Of a stretch of 15,450 nucleotides of DNA, positions 6,502 through 13,645 are shown piece by piece. Both the position numbers and the translations under genes were made by a program. The notes under the pieces were generated by a model. The model worked only from the letters and a program-made list of their open reading frames with translations. It was not told the origin of the DNA and ran no database searches. Source of the stretch: Clostridiales bacterium (GTDB lineage: Bacteria > Bacillota > Clostridia > Oscillospirales > Acutalibacteraceae); contig JAHZES010000002.1 of assembly GCA_019421725.1 (NCBI GenBank), forward strand, positions 13,237-28,686. Reading direction: 5' to 3'. Numbering within the stretch: the stretch's first letter is position 1; every line of letters starts with the position of its first letter.

Positions 6502-7143
6502 ATGAGCGCATTTTGGCTGAAGCTGATCGCGGCCGCGTCCATGCTGACCGACCACATCGGCGCTCTGTTTTTTCCGCAGCTTTCCGTTCTGCGCATCGTG
6601 GGGCGCGTTTCGTTCCCACTTTATGCCTTTCTTGCAGCGGAAGGCGCCGCAAATACACGCCGCCCTGCGCGCTATCTTGCCCGGCTGGGTGTTTTTGCGC
6701 TGCTTTCGGAGCTGCCGTTTCGGCTGGCGTTTTCCGTCGGATGGGAGTATCCTCTGCCGCAGAACGTGCTTTTTACCCTGCTGGCCGGCGTGGCGTGCTG
6801 CCTTGTGTTTTCCTCTCAAAAACCGCTGCCGGCGCTTCTTTTTACGCTTTCAGCCGCCGCTTCGGCCCAATTGGCCGGAACAGATTACGGCGCCTACGGC
6901 GTACTTTGCGTCGTCAGCTTTTACCTTCTGCGGCGGGAACGGGCGGGGCAGGGGATCGTCTTTTCACTGCTGACGGCCCTGAACAGCATTTGTGCTCCGG
7001 CGCCGCTGCAGGCCTTTGCCGTGCTTGGTCTGGCACCCTGCGCGCTGTACTCCGGCGAACGCGGGCGGGATCTCCGCTGGCTGTTTTATGTGTTTTATCC
7101 CGCTCATCTTCTGCTGCTCTGGGGCATCAGAGCCATCGCCTGA
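6502..7143 (+). CDS. TraX-family integral membrane protein
   Basis: 213-residue polytopic protein of the TraX family (named after the F-plasmid TraX, which acetylates the pilin N-terminus). Chromosomal Firmicutes members are common and mostly of unknown substrate. Characteristic motifs are MLTDHIGALFFP (14-25), RIVGRVSFPLYAFLAAEG (31-48), the LLSELPFRLAF region (67-77), NVLFTLLAG (88-96), YGVL (132-135) and FYPAHLLLL (198-206). Most of the chain is hydrophobic, with about seven or eight membrane spans by eye. The ATG has AAGGAGG six bases upstream. The gene stands alone with its own promoter. No conjugation genes are nearby, so a pilus role is not supported; an acyltransferase-like membrane function is the cautious inference. 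Its stop codon directly abuts that of the convergent gene. Confidence 0.9.
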   Translation: MSAFWLKLIAAASMLTDHIGALFFPQLSVLRIVGRVSFPLYAFLAAEGAANTRRPARYLARLGVFALLSELPFRLAFSVGWEYPLPQNVLFTLLAGVACCLVFSSQKPLPALLFTLSAAASAQLAGTDYGAYGVLCVVSFYLLRRERAGQGIVFSLLTALNSICAPAPLQAFAVLGLAPCALYSGERGRDLRWLFYVFYPAHLLLLWGIRAIA

Positions 7144-8139
7144 TCACCCCTGCGCACGGACGATACCGTCGCACCAGTCGTCAAAATCGGGATCGGGCTG
7201 CGCCGCCTCCGGGTGGGAAAGCGCGTATTCCACCGATTCCCGCAGCCCGTCCTCCGCGCGCGTCTGCGCACAGAACCCCGGCACCAGCCGTTTGATCTTG
7301 CTGTTATCAAACAGCACGGAATTGGATTTATCCCCAAGCAGCGGCCCTTCCTGCGAAGGATCCCGGCGGATCAGCGCATCGCTCGACACATGGCAGAACA
7401 CCGGCTGCCTGCCGAGCGCGCGGCCGATAGACCGGTAAATCTCGTCCCACGGCAGGCTCTCGTCCGACGTGATATGCACCGCCTCGCCGACCGCGGCGGA
7501 GTTTGCCATCAGGCCGGTAAAGCCCTTTGCAAAGTCTCTGCTGTGCGTCAGCGTCCAAAGTGAGGTCCCGTCCCCCGCCACAACGACCGGCTTTCCGCTT
7601 AAAATGCGCTGCGCCACCTGCCAGCTGCCGTTTTTGCCGTGCAGCTGCACCGGGATCTTTCGGCAGTCGTAGGTATGGCTCGGCCGCACCACCGTGACCG
7701 GGAACCCGGAACGGATAAACGCGTCAAACAGCACGCGTTCACAGGCAATTTTATCGCGCGAATACTGCCAGTAGGGGTTGCAGAGCAGCGTGCTCTCGGT
7801 GATCCACGGCGAAGGCATCGGCTTTCGGTACGCAGAGGCCGAACTGATAAAGATATATTGATCCGTTTTTCCGGAAAACAGGCGGACATCCCGCTCGGCC
7901 TGATCCGGTGTAAAATTGATAAACTGCGCAACACAGTCGTAATAAGCGCCGTGCAGAGCCTTTCTCATCGCCTCCTCGTCGGCGATATCGCCGGTCAGCT
8001 GCTTTACCCCCGGCGGCAAAAGCTCCGGGTGGCTGCCGCGGTTTAGTACGGTAACGTCCCATTCTCCGCTTTGCAGCAGGCGCCGCGTTACCGAAAGGCT
8101 GATAACGCCCGTACCGCCGATCATCAACGCTTTTTTCAT
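7144..8139 (-). CDS. NAD-dependent epimerase/dehydratase-family (extended SDR) protein
   Basis: 331-residue Rossmann-fold protein of the extended short-chain dehydrogenase class, resembling uncharacterised Firmicutes proteins related to CSP41/nucleotide-sugar epimerases. The dinucleotide loop is GGTGVIS (8-14), where the last position is Ser instead of the usual Gly of GGTGxxG. The catalytic triad region is present: SSASAY (99-104) and YSRDK (126-130, a YxxxK pair). A substrate-domain stretch VRPSHTYD (151-158) and GDGTSLWTLTHSRDFAKG (189-206) follow. The substrate is unknown; a sugar or sugar nucleotide is likely from the family. The ATG follows AGAAGG at nine bases. It lies 51 nt after yhaM on the same strand and may be co-transcribed. 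It ends tail to tail with the traX-like gene at zero distance. Confidence 0.88.
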   Translation of the reverse strand: MKKALMIGGTGVISLSVTRRLLQSGEWDVTVLNRGSHPELLPPGVKQLTGDIADEEAMRKALHGAYYDCVAQFINFTPDQAERDVRLFSGKTDQYIFISSASAYRKPMPSPWITESTLLCNPYWQYSRDKIACERVLFDAFIRSGFPVTVVRPSHTYDCRKIPVQLHGKNGSWQVAQRILSGKPVVVAGDGTSLWTLTHSRDFAKGFTGLMANSAAVGEAVHITSDESLPWDEIYRSIGRALGRQPVFCHVSSDALIRRDPSQEGPLLGDKSNSVLFDNSKIKRLVPGFCAQTRAEDGLRESVEYALSHPEAAQPDPDFDDWCDGIVRAQG

Positions 8140-8190
8140 TTTTGCAGACCTTCTTTCTGTAAAGCCGCATTCAGCAGCTGCGGTTTTCCG

Positions 8191-9177
8191 TCAGTTTTCT
8201 TCGCGGATCACGTCGGCGTTCATATCTGCCGGGGCAAAGCCGACGGGACGGTAAAATTTGCGCTGATCCAAAGACCACAGCTTCTGGCCGAATCCGCCCG
8301 GCTCCACCGTACCGAGCGACGCGGTGATCTGGTTAACGGCCGCGTCAAGATTATCGAGCATGGAGAGCACCTCCGCCTCCAGCACCATAGGGCGAACCGC
8401 GCAGCCGTATTCCGGGATCCCGTGGTGTGAAAGCAGCATATGCTCCACCAGAATGGCCGTTTCCTCCGGCAGACCAAGCTCCTTTGCGGCGTCGCGCACC
8501 AGCATGGCGCCCATGACAAGATGACCGATCAGCTCGCCCTGCATCGTATAGCCCCCGGCGATACCCGTTTCCTCCACCTGCAGCTCGTCAAGCTTGGCAA
8601 TGTCATGCAGGATCACACCGGTCAGCAGCAGGTCGCGGTTCAAAAATGGGTATACGGTGCAAACCCCTTCGGCAACGCGCGCAATGGACAGCGTGTGGTA
8701 AAGCAGGCCGCCGCAAACCGCGTGGTGCAGCTTGACCGCTGCCGGGCAGATCAGCAGGCGCACACGATTCGGCTCCAGAATGTGCGTCACCAGACTTTTC
8801 AGCGCGTCGTCGGTAAACGATGCGATGATGCGTTCCAGCTGAGCGAGCATTTCGGCCCCGTCAAACGGGGCGCACGGCACCAACGCGCGCATATCCACGT
8901 CGTCTCCGGGCGCAAGCCGGCGGATGCGCTGAATACGGAACTGCTTTTTGTCGTTCCACAGCTCCTCGTTGCCGCGCACCTTGACAATCATCCCCCCCGC
9001 GACCCAATCGTGTGCTTCCGGCTTGTAATCCCACAGCTTGGCGGGGATCTCTCCCTCTGCGTTCATAAAAACCATATCCAAATAGCTATCGCCTTTTGCC
9101 GAAACCTTTTTGACGGCCGTCTTGATAATAAAATAGCAATCCTTCACCGGAGAGGTCGGCGTTGTGGTCTGTACCAT
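8191..9177 (-). CDS. yhaM: 3'-5' exoribonuclease YhaM family
   Basis: Cytoplasmic exonuclease acting on RNA (and DNA in vitro for B. subtilis YhaM), trimming 3' ends of transcripts. The 328 residues are close to the 314 of B. subtilis. An N-terminal OB fold (about 12-90, with VKDCYFIIKTAVKK and SYLDMVFMNAEGEIPAKLWD) precedes an HD phosphohydrolase domain (about 145-280). The metal ligands are visible in order: H161 (LLYHTLS), H191-D192 (ILHDIAK), H219 (LIGHLV), H251-H252 (LSHHG) and D275 (MLDNLDA). The ATG follows GAGG at seven bases. The upstream U32 gene ends 183 nt before it on the same strand without a clear terminator, so read-through is possible. Confidence 0.93.
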   Translation of the reverse strand: MVQTTTPTSPVKDCYFIIKTAVKKVSAKGDSYLDMVFMNAEGEIPAKLWDYKPEAHDWVAGGMIVKVRGNEELWNDKKQFRIQRIRRLAPGDDVDMRALVPCAPFDGAEMLAQLERIIASFTDDALKSLVTHILEPNRVRLLICPAAVKLHHAVCGGLLYHTLSIARVAEGVCTVYPFLNRDLLLTGVILHDIAKLDELQVEETGIAGGYTMQGELIGHLVMGAMLVRDAAKELGLPEETAILVEHMLLSHHGIPEYGCAVRPMVLEAEVLSMLDNLDAAVNQITASLGTVEPGGFGQKLWSLDQRKFYRPVGFAPADMNADVIREEN

Positions 9178-9360
9178 AAGGTTTCCTCAGCCCTTTCTTT
9201 TCTATGAATTCAGATCCGGGCAGTAAACCCCGGTCAAAACGGTAAAAAAATGACCCTGAAGCAAAACTCCGTTTTTCGTCAAAAAATTCGTTTCCGCATC
9301 AAGGCAGAAGGTTTTCCACATTTTCCACAGAGTTATGCCCAATCACAATGGGGAAAACCC
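9178..9360. other. Intergenic region between the U32 gene and yhaM, with DnaA-box-like repeats
   Basis: No gene is seen. Positions 9312-9341 carry three head-to-tail nonamers one mismatch from the DnaA consensus. Positions 9217-9234 contain a short stem (CCGGG / CCCGG) in the yhaM leader. No convincing terminator follows the U32 stop, and no strong promoter for yhaM could be picked. Confidence 0.5.
9312..9341 (+). repeat. Tandem DnaA-box-like nonamers
   Basis: TTTTCCACA occurs twice without a gap (9312-9320 and 9321-9329), followed after 3 bp by TTATGCCCA (9333-9341). The consensus DnaA box is TTATNCACA, so each has one mismatch. Two weaker look-alikes in the same orientation (ATTTCCACA at 9446-9454, TTTTCAACA at 9458-9466) lie within the end of the U32 gene. 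The string is seen directly; DnaA binding is inference. Confidence 0.4.
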
Positions 9361-11463
9361 TTAAAACACGCCTTTTTCAGCCAGTCCACGGGTAAAGTCG
9401 TATTCCGGCCGGCTGTTTTTCGGAAAGTGGGTCAAGATTTCCCCAATTTCCACAGGGTTTTCAACATTAAAACGCATGGAAACAAAATCCGTCCCCCGCA
9501 CCTCGCGCAGGCGGTCCAGCAAAAAGAGCGGAACGCTGTTGAGCAGCTCGCTCGCGCCGCCGAAGCAGCGCACCGGGAACGATACCCCCCGGCGATCCTC
9601 CAGAAAGCCTTCCTTGTCGCAGTGCGCGCAGTCCCGCCCGTTTTGCAGCGGGCAGCAGCGCATCAGCATCAACGGCAGCCTGCCGTACACAACCACGCCG
9701 CGCGGCAGCGCTCCGCCCAACGCGGCGATTTGTGCCAGCGTCAGCTCAATGCTGACCTCGGCGTCCCTCAGGCCAAGCTCCCGCAGCAGCTCCAGCGACT
9801 GCGTATTGAACGCATTCAGCCCAAAACCGCCGTGAACCGTCAGCCCTTCCTCTTTTGCAAGCGCGACGGCATTGAGCGTGCCCGCCCAAACGTCGGTAAT
9901 GCCGAGCGACCTTGCCGCCCTCAGGTGTTCGCGAAAGGCCTCCACACAGCCAAACAGCGCGCGCGGCAGCTCCACGCCAAGGCGAACGCCCTGCCCAAGC
10001 AGCTTTTCCAGCTCCTGCGGCGGAGTTCCCGCGCGAAGGTAAACGAGCTCCGCCCGCCGAAGCGTTTCGCGGGCAGCCTGCGCTGCGGGGATCTGCTCCG
10101 CCGACGCAAAATGCAGCCGAAGCGCAGCGGATCCCCCTGTCGTTCTCTCTCTTTCTGATGCTGCCGGTTCCCGCAGTAGCTTCGCGGCCTCCTGCGCCGA
10201 AAATACCGTCGGCGGTCTTTCGGCGCGCCGGGCAATCAGCCGTGCCGCCGCTTCCCGGCGCATGCGGTTCAGCTCCGCGGCCGGAAGCGAAATCCCCTCC
10301 GCCAGCCCGCAGACACAGCTTTGAACAAAAAACGGTGTACCGCCAAGCTTTCCGAGCTGTGCGGCGCAGCGCTCCTCCGAAAGCGCCACGCTCTGCGCCG
10401 GCTGCGGCGCCGCCCCGGAAACACAAACGCGGTTCCCGTCGGGATCCTCCGCCGTCAGGCTGCACGCCCGGCCCGGATGCGCCTCGAAAAACAGCCGGAC
10501 GGGAACGCTTTGGCGTTCCGCGCGGTAAAGCTCGTGAAGCCTCTTCAGCGCCGCCGGAGCCGCCTCCACGTCTTCTCTGCGCCGTGTGCCGAACATTCCG
10601 CGCCCCCGCGCACCGTCAAAATAGCCCTGTGTAAAGCCGGAACGCGAAAACACCGCCTGCAGATCCTCTGCAAGCCATGGCGGGACCGGCTCTCCGTCCG
10701 CGCTCCGCCTGCAGGCGGCAACGGCGGCGGCAACATATTCCGGACGCTTCATCCGTCCTTCGATTTTTGCCGAACAGACCCCCAGCCCGGCCAGCTCACC
10801 CAAGCGCCCGACCAGAGAAAGATCCTTCAGGCTCAGGTCGTACCCCGTGCCCCCGGGCGCGGCAAACGGAAGACGGCACGGCTGCGCGCAAAGGCCCCGG
10901 TTGCCGCTGCGGGAACCGAGCACCGCCGAAAACCAGCATTGCCCGGAAACAGACATGCAGAGCGCACCGTGCGCAAAGCATTCCACCTCAAGGCCCGCCG
11001 TTCGGGCAACCTCTTCAATTTCGGCCGCGGAGCATTCGCGCGCCAGAACCACCCGGCCGAAGCCCAGCTCCCTACAAAGAGCGGCTCCCTGCGGCGTGTG
11101 GATACTCATCTGCGTGCTGGCACTGCGCTTTAACCCCGGCGCACAGCGGGAAAGCACGCGGGAAAGCCCAAGGTCCTGCACGATCAGCGCGTCCACCGGC
11201 AGGCTGCAGGCATACTCTGCCAACCGCAGCGCCTCCTCAAGCTCGCCGTCGCTCAGCAGTGTGTTCAGGGCAAGGTAAACCTTCACGCCGCGCGCATGGC
11301 AGTAGGCCACCGCATCGGCCAGCTGCCCGCGGTCAAAGTTCTTTGCCGAACCGCGCGCCGAAAAACGCGCCGCGCCCAAGTAAACGGCATCCGCTCCGCA
11401 GCGCACCGCCGGCTCCAACGATTCCGGCCCGCCTGCGGGCGCCAGAATTTCCAATCGATTCAA
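9361..11463 (-). CDS. U32 family protein, RlhA-like (23S rRNA C2501 hydroxylation type)
   Basis: 700-residue member of the long U32 group. E. coli RlhA (about 650 residues) is needed for 5-hydroxycytidine at 23S rRNA position 2501; the shorter relative TrhP acts on tRNA U34. The N-terminal barrel begins with LEILAPAGGPESL, and the family signature KIEGRMKRPEYVA is at 233-245. Four cysteines placed as in iron-sulphur U32 proteins are seen: C169, C176, C192 and C196. A second, degenerate U32-like half contains YGRLPLM (593-599) and another cysteine set (C603, C604, C612, C615, C633). The start is TTG, supported by AAAGGA nine bases upstream. It lies 49 nt downstream of zapA on the same strand, a pairing common in Clostridia. 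Its annotation as a 'peptidase' in databases is historical. The exact RNA target here is inferred. Confidence 0.9.
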   Translation of the reverse strand: MNRLEILAPAGGPESLEPAVRCGADAVYLGAARFSARGSAKNFDRGQLADAVAYCHARGVKVYLALNTLLSDGELEEALRLAEYACSLPVDALIVQDLGLSRVLSRCAPGLKRSASTQMSIHTPQGAALCRELGFGRVVLARECSAAEIEEVARTAGLEVECFAHGALCMSVSGQCWFSAVLGSRSGNRGLCAQPCRLPFAAPGGTGYDLSLKDLSLVGRLGELAGLGVCSAKIEGRMKRPEYVAAAVAACRRSADGEPVPPWLAEDLQAVFSRSGFTQGYFDGARGRGMFGTRRREDVEAAPAALKRLHELYRAERQSVPVRLFFEAHPGRACSLTAEDPDGNRVCVSGAAPQPAQSVALSEERCAAQLGKLGGTPFFVQSCVCGLAEGISLPAAELNRMRREAAARLIARRAERPPTVFSAQEAAKLLREPAASERERTTGGSAALRLHFASAEQIPAAQAARETLRRAELVYLRAGTPPQELEKLLGQGVRLGVELPRALFGCVEAFREHLRAARSLGITDVWAGTLNAVALAKEEGLTVHGGFGLNAFNTQSLELLRELGLRDAEVSIELTLAQIAALGGALPRGVVVYGRLPLMLMRCCPLQNGRDCAHCDKEGFLEDRRGVSFPVRCFGGASELLNSVPLFLLDRLREVRGTDFVSMRFNVENPVEIGEILTHFPKNSRPEYDFTRGLAEKGVF

Positions 11464-11512
11464 AGGTGTCTTTCCTTTCCCGCGCTCACAGGCGCGAAGG
11501 ACTGTTTTTCCG

Positions 11513-12079
11513 TCACTGCGGCGGGTTCTTTTCGGGCTCTTCCCTGTGCAGCGCGTCGAACAGGCTCATAAATTCTCCCGCGGAGATCTCCTTTGGCCGC
11601 GTTCCGCTCATTTGCGGGGGGGTCACAGGCGCAACGCTCTCCAGCCGCAGCTGTTCGTTCCCGCCGGATTTTTCCTCCGGCGCGCTCTCTTTATTTTCCT
11701 TTGCCTCGCGCGCAGCTTTCGCCGCCTCGCGAAGCTCGTCAAGCTGACGCTGCGTTTTGCGCAGCTCTGCACGCAGCCGCTCCAGCTCTTTGCGTGACTC
11801 CTCGGCTTCACTGCGGCAGCGGGCGGAATCCGCAAGGTATTCCTTCATCTGCGCACGCAGATTATCGGCGCTCATAATTGCTTTTGACTCGTCGTCACAG
11901 CAGTTCATTGCCGTCAGCACCGCCGCCATGGTGACGGAAACGCAGCTGCTCGCGTTCATCAGCTCCTCCATGCGGCGTTCAACCTCGCGCGCAAGCTCGC
12001 GGACATATTCCTCACTTTCGTCGCCGGTGATCACATAATCACTGCCGCAGACGGAAACGCGCACTCTGTTTTTAGACAT
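11513..12079 (-). CDS. zapA: Cell division protein ZapA with long C-terminal extension
   Basis: FtsZ-associated protein that promotes Z-ring bundling at midcell. Residues 3-82 are the ZapA domain (RVRVSVCGSDYVITGDESEEYV, then the helix with REVERRMEEL and TMAAVLTAMNCCDDE). Residues 72-128 form a long, charged coiled coil. A linker (about 129-163) rich in Glu, Pro, Ser and Lys follows, then a short potential helix, KEISAGEFMSLFDALH (163-178). At 188 residues it is more than twice the length of B. subtilis ZapA (85). The ATG at 12077-12079 is chosen because GGGAGG lies seven bases upstream; the frame extends further without such support. It is transcribed with the downstream U32 gene and is divergent from darA. 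Confidence 0.9.
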   Translation of the reverse strand: MSKNRVRVSVCGSDYVITGDESEEYVRELAREVERRMEELMNASSCVSVTMAAVLTAMNCCDDESKAIMSADNLRAQMKEYLADSARCRSEAEESRKELERLRAELRKTQRQLDELREAAKAAREAKENKESAPEEKSGGNEQLRLESVAPVTPPQMSGTRPKEISAGEFMSLFDALHREEPEKNPPQ

Positions 12080-12100
12080 GCCAAAACCTCCCGAAACGAT

Positions 12101-12124
12101 TTTTTCCGCCGCGGGGCGGAAAAA
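12101..12124 (-). other. Perfect hairpin in the zapA 5' leader
   Basis: 10-bp inverted repeat TTTTTCCGCC / GGCGGAAAAA with a 4-nt loop, about 9 bp upstream of the zapA ribosome binding site. In both directions the U-run precedes and the A-run follows the stem, so it is not a terminator. A role in mRNA stability or translation is possible. Confidence 0.55.
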
Positions 12125-12164
12125 TTCCCGCGGACAAACAACACCACTCTCATAATATATATCT

Positions 12165-12193
12165 ATTATAATCCATTGCAGTAAAATAGAAAA
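12165..12193 (-). promoter_or_regulatory. Possible zapA promoter
   Basis: Minus-strand consensus TATAAT (12165-12170) in a very AT-rich stretch. The best -35 at 17 bp is a poor TTTTCT (12188-12193). The start would give a leader of about 80 nt that contains the hairpin at 12101-12124. Confidence 0.4.
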
Positions 12194-12242
12194 GACCCGC
12201 GGCAAAGATTCGCAAATTTCTGTAGCATTCGGCGCGCAAAAG

Positions 12243-12251
12243 TGGTAAAAT
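12243..12251 (+). promoter_or_regulatory. Possible extended -10 promoter of darA-holB-ricT
   Basis: TGG directly followed by TAAAAT (12246-12251) resembles an extended -10 element. No good -35 is seen. An imperfect stem (ATAT-C-CTC / GAGATAT, near 12271-12294) lies between it and the darA ribosome binding site. Confidence 0.35.
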
Positions 12252-12315
12252 AAAAGCGGTATATCCTCTCCAATCGGAGATATCGGTTAAAATTATTATA
12301 ACTGGAGGTTTTTTT

Positions 12316-12639
12316 ATGAAGCTTGTACTTGCAATTGTCAGCAACGACGACAGCGCCGTCGTTTCGGCCGCGCTCACCCGCGAGGGCTTTTCCGTTACCA
12401 AGCTCGCTACGACCGGCGGTTTTCTGATGGCCGGCAATACCACCTTCCTTGTCGGTGTGGAGGACGAAAAGGTGGACGCCGTGATCGACCTGATCAAAAA
12501 GCAGAGCAAACGCCGCACACAGATGGTGCCGACCACCTCCTCGTTCGACGTCGGCATGTATTCCACGTTCCCGGTAGAGGTCACCGTCGGCGGCGCGACC
12601 ATTTTTGTGCTGAACGTGGACCGGTTTGAAAAAGCCTGA
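12316..12639 (+). CDS. darA: DarA-type PII-like cyclic-di-AMP receptor (YaaQ)
   Basis: 107-residue PII-like trimeric signal protein that binds c-di-AMP in B. subtilis, Staphylococcus aureus (PstA) and Listeria; its downstream partner is still unclear. It matches the usual 109 residues. The ligand-loop region KLATTGGFLMAGNTTFLVGVE spans 29-49, and the C-terminal part VPTTSSFDVGMYSTFPVEVTVGGATIFVLNVDRFEK is family-typical. No T-loop extension like that of classical GlnB proteins is visible. The ATG follows TGGAGG seven bases upstream. It is first in darA-holB-ricT. In B. subtilis yaaR lies between darA and holB; here the gap is 16 nt and yaaR is absent. It implies c-di-AMP signalling in this organism. 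Confidence 0.95.
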   Translation: MKLVLAIVSNDDSAVVSAALTREGFSVTKLATTGGFLMAGNTTFLVGVEDEKVDAVIDLIKKQSKRRTQMVPTTSSFDVGMYSTFPVEVTVGGATIFVLNVDRFEKA

Positions 12640-12655
12640 CGCCGTGAACGCGTCA

Positions 12656-13600
12656 ATGAGATTCCCCGGTTTTTGGGGCAACGAGCCGCTTAAGCAGCAG
12701 CTTTCGCAGCTGCTGCGGGAAGACCGGATCCCCCAGGCGATCGTTCTGGAGGGGGAAGCCGGCTGTGGAAAACGCACGCTGGCGCGGCTGATCGCCGCCG
12801 CGCTTTGCTGCCGCGCGGCAGGCGAGCGCCCGTGCGGTCATTGCGCCGAATGCAGAAAATCGCTCGGTGAAGGTCACCCCGATATCATTACCGTCTCGGG
12901 CGGGGATTCGCCGCGCTCGTTTAAAATCGACACCGTGCGCGAAATGCGCGCCGACGTCAATATCCGTCCCAACGAGGCCGAGCGCAAGATTTACATTTTG
13001 GAAAACGCGCACAACATGGGCGAGCCCGCACAGAACGCGCTGCTGAAGATCCTGGAGGAGCCGCCGGCGTACGCCGTGTTCCTTCTGACGTGCGAATCGG
13101 CGGGGCAGCTGCTGCCAACGGTGCTTTCCCGCGCGGCAGTTCTGCGGGTAAACACCCTGGACGAGGAAACCGCTATTGCGGCCGCTTTGCCGCTTTGCCC
13201 TTCGGCCGGGGAGGACGAGCTTCGCCGCGCCGCACGGGCGTTCGGCGGGAACGTCGGCAGAATGGTCGAGGCGCTTTCCGGCGGGCTTTTAACGCGCGCC
13301 GGGACTGTTGCGAACGAAATGCTTGCCTCTCTGCTGAAAAAAGAGGAAACCGCCCTGCTGTGCGCGGCCGCGCCGCTGCTCCGTGACAAGGACCTTTGCC
13401 GGGCGGCGCTCGGCCTGTTGGGCAGCTCTCTGCGCGACGGGATCGCCGGGCGGGGCGCACTGCCCGGGCTTAACCCCGGGGAGCTGGTGCGCCTGTGGCA
13501 GATCACCCGGGAATGCACCGCCGCAATGGACGGCTACGCCAATCAGGCGCTGCTCGTCACGGTGTTCTGCGCGCGCATGCGCCGGTGCATCGGGCGGTAA
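12656..13600 (+). CDS. holB: DNA polymerase III delta' subunit
   Basis: AAA+ clamp-loader subunit (delta') that helps place the beta sliding clamp at primed sites. 314 residues from the ATG at 12656. The Walker A-like loop GEAGCGKR is at 33-40. A zinc module follows: C51, C60, C63 and C66 (C-x8-C-x2-C-x2-C). A degenerate Walker B, YILENAHNM (113-121), and NALLKILEEPP (127-137) come next. The usual sensor motif SRC appears as SRA (158-160). The C-terminal third is helical. No Shine-Dalgarno is seen near any start. An upstream in-frame TTG at 12626 would overlap darA; the ATG gives the family-like N-terminus MRFPGFWGNEPLK. Coupling to darA translation is likely. Confidence 0.92.
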   Translation: MRFPGFWGNEPLKQQLSQLLREDRIPQAIVLEGEAGCGKRTLARLIAAALCCRAAGERPCGHCAECRKSLGEGHPDIITVSGGDSPRSFKIDTVREMRADVNIRPNEAERKIYILENAHNMGEPAQNALLKILEEPPAYAVFLLTCESAGQLLPTVLSRAAVLRVNTLDEETAIAAALPLCPSAGEDELRRAARAFGGNVGRMVEALSGGLLTRAGTVANEMLASLLKKEETALLCAAAPLLRDKDLCRAALGLLGSSLRDGIAGRGALPGLNPGELVRLWQITRECTAAMDGYANQALLVTVFCARMRRCIGR

Positions 13601-13645
13601 TGCCGCCGCGTTTCAACAACAGACCCACCGATTAAGGAGGCTTTC

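Noticed and set aside
6502..7143. TraX-like gene as a sign of a conjugative element
   Set aside because: No relaxase, coupling protein, integrase, direct repeats or other transfer genes are nearby; chromosomal TraX-family genes are common in Firmicutes.
8140..8190. Terminator between yhaM and the SDR gene
   Set aside because: Only a 5-bp stem (CCGCA / TGCGG) without a good U-run is present, so it was not listed.
9200..9480. This region as the replication origin oriC
   Set aside because: DnaA-box-like strings alone are not enough: no dnaA/dnaN, no strong AT-rich unwinding element, and neighbouring genes do not show divergent leading-strand layout.
9250..10158. 302-codon plus-strand frame starting in the U32-yhaM gap
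   Set aside because: Most of it is antisense to the U32 gene, its composition is Gln/Arg-rich, and its ATG in an A-run has no ribosome binding site.
11481..11496. Terminator between zapA and the U32 gene
   Set aside because: The CGCGC / GCGCG stem is short and has no U-run; the two genes are more likely co-transcribed.
10677..11747. 356-codon plus-strand frame over the U32 and zapA genes
   Set aside because: Arg/Pro/Ser-rich antisense shadow without initiation signal or domain.
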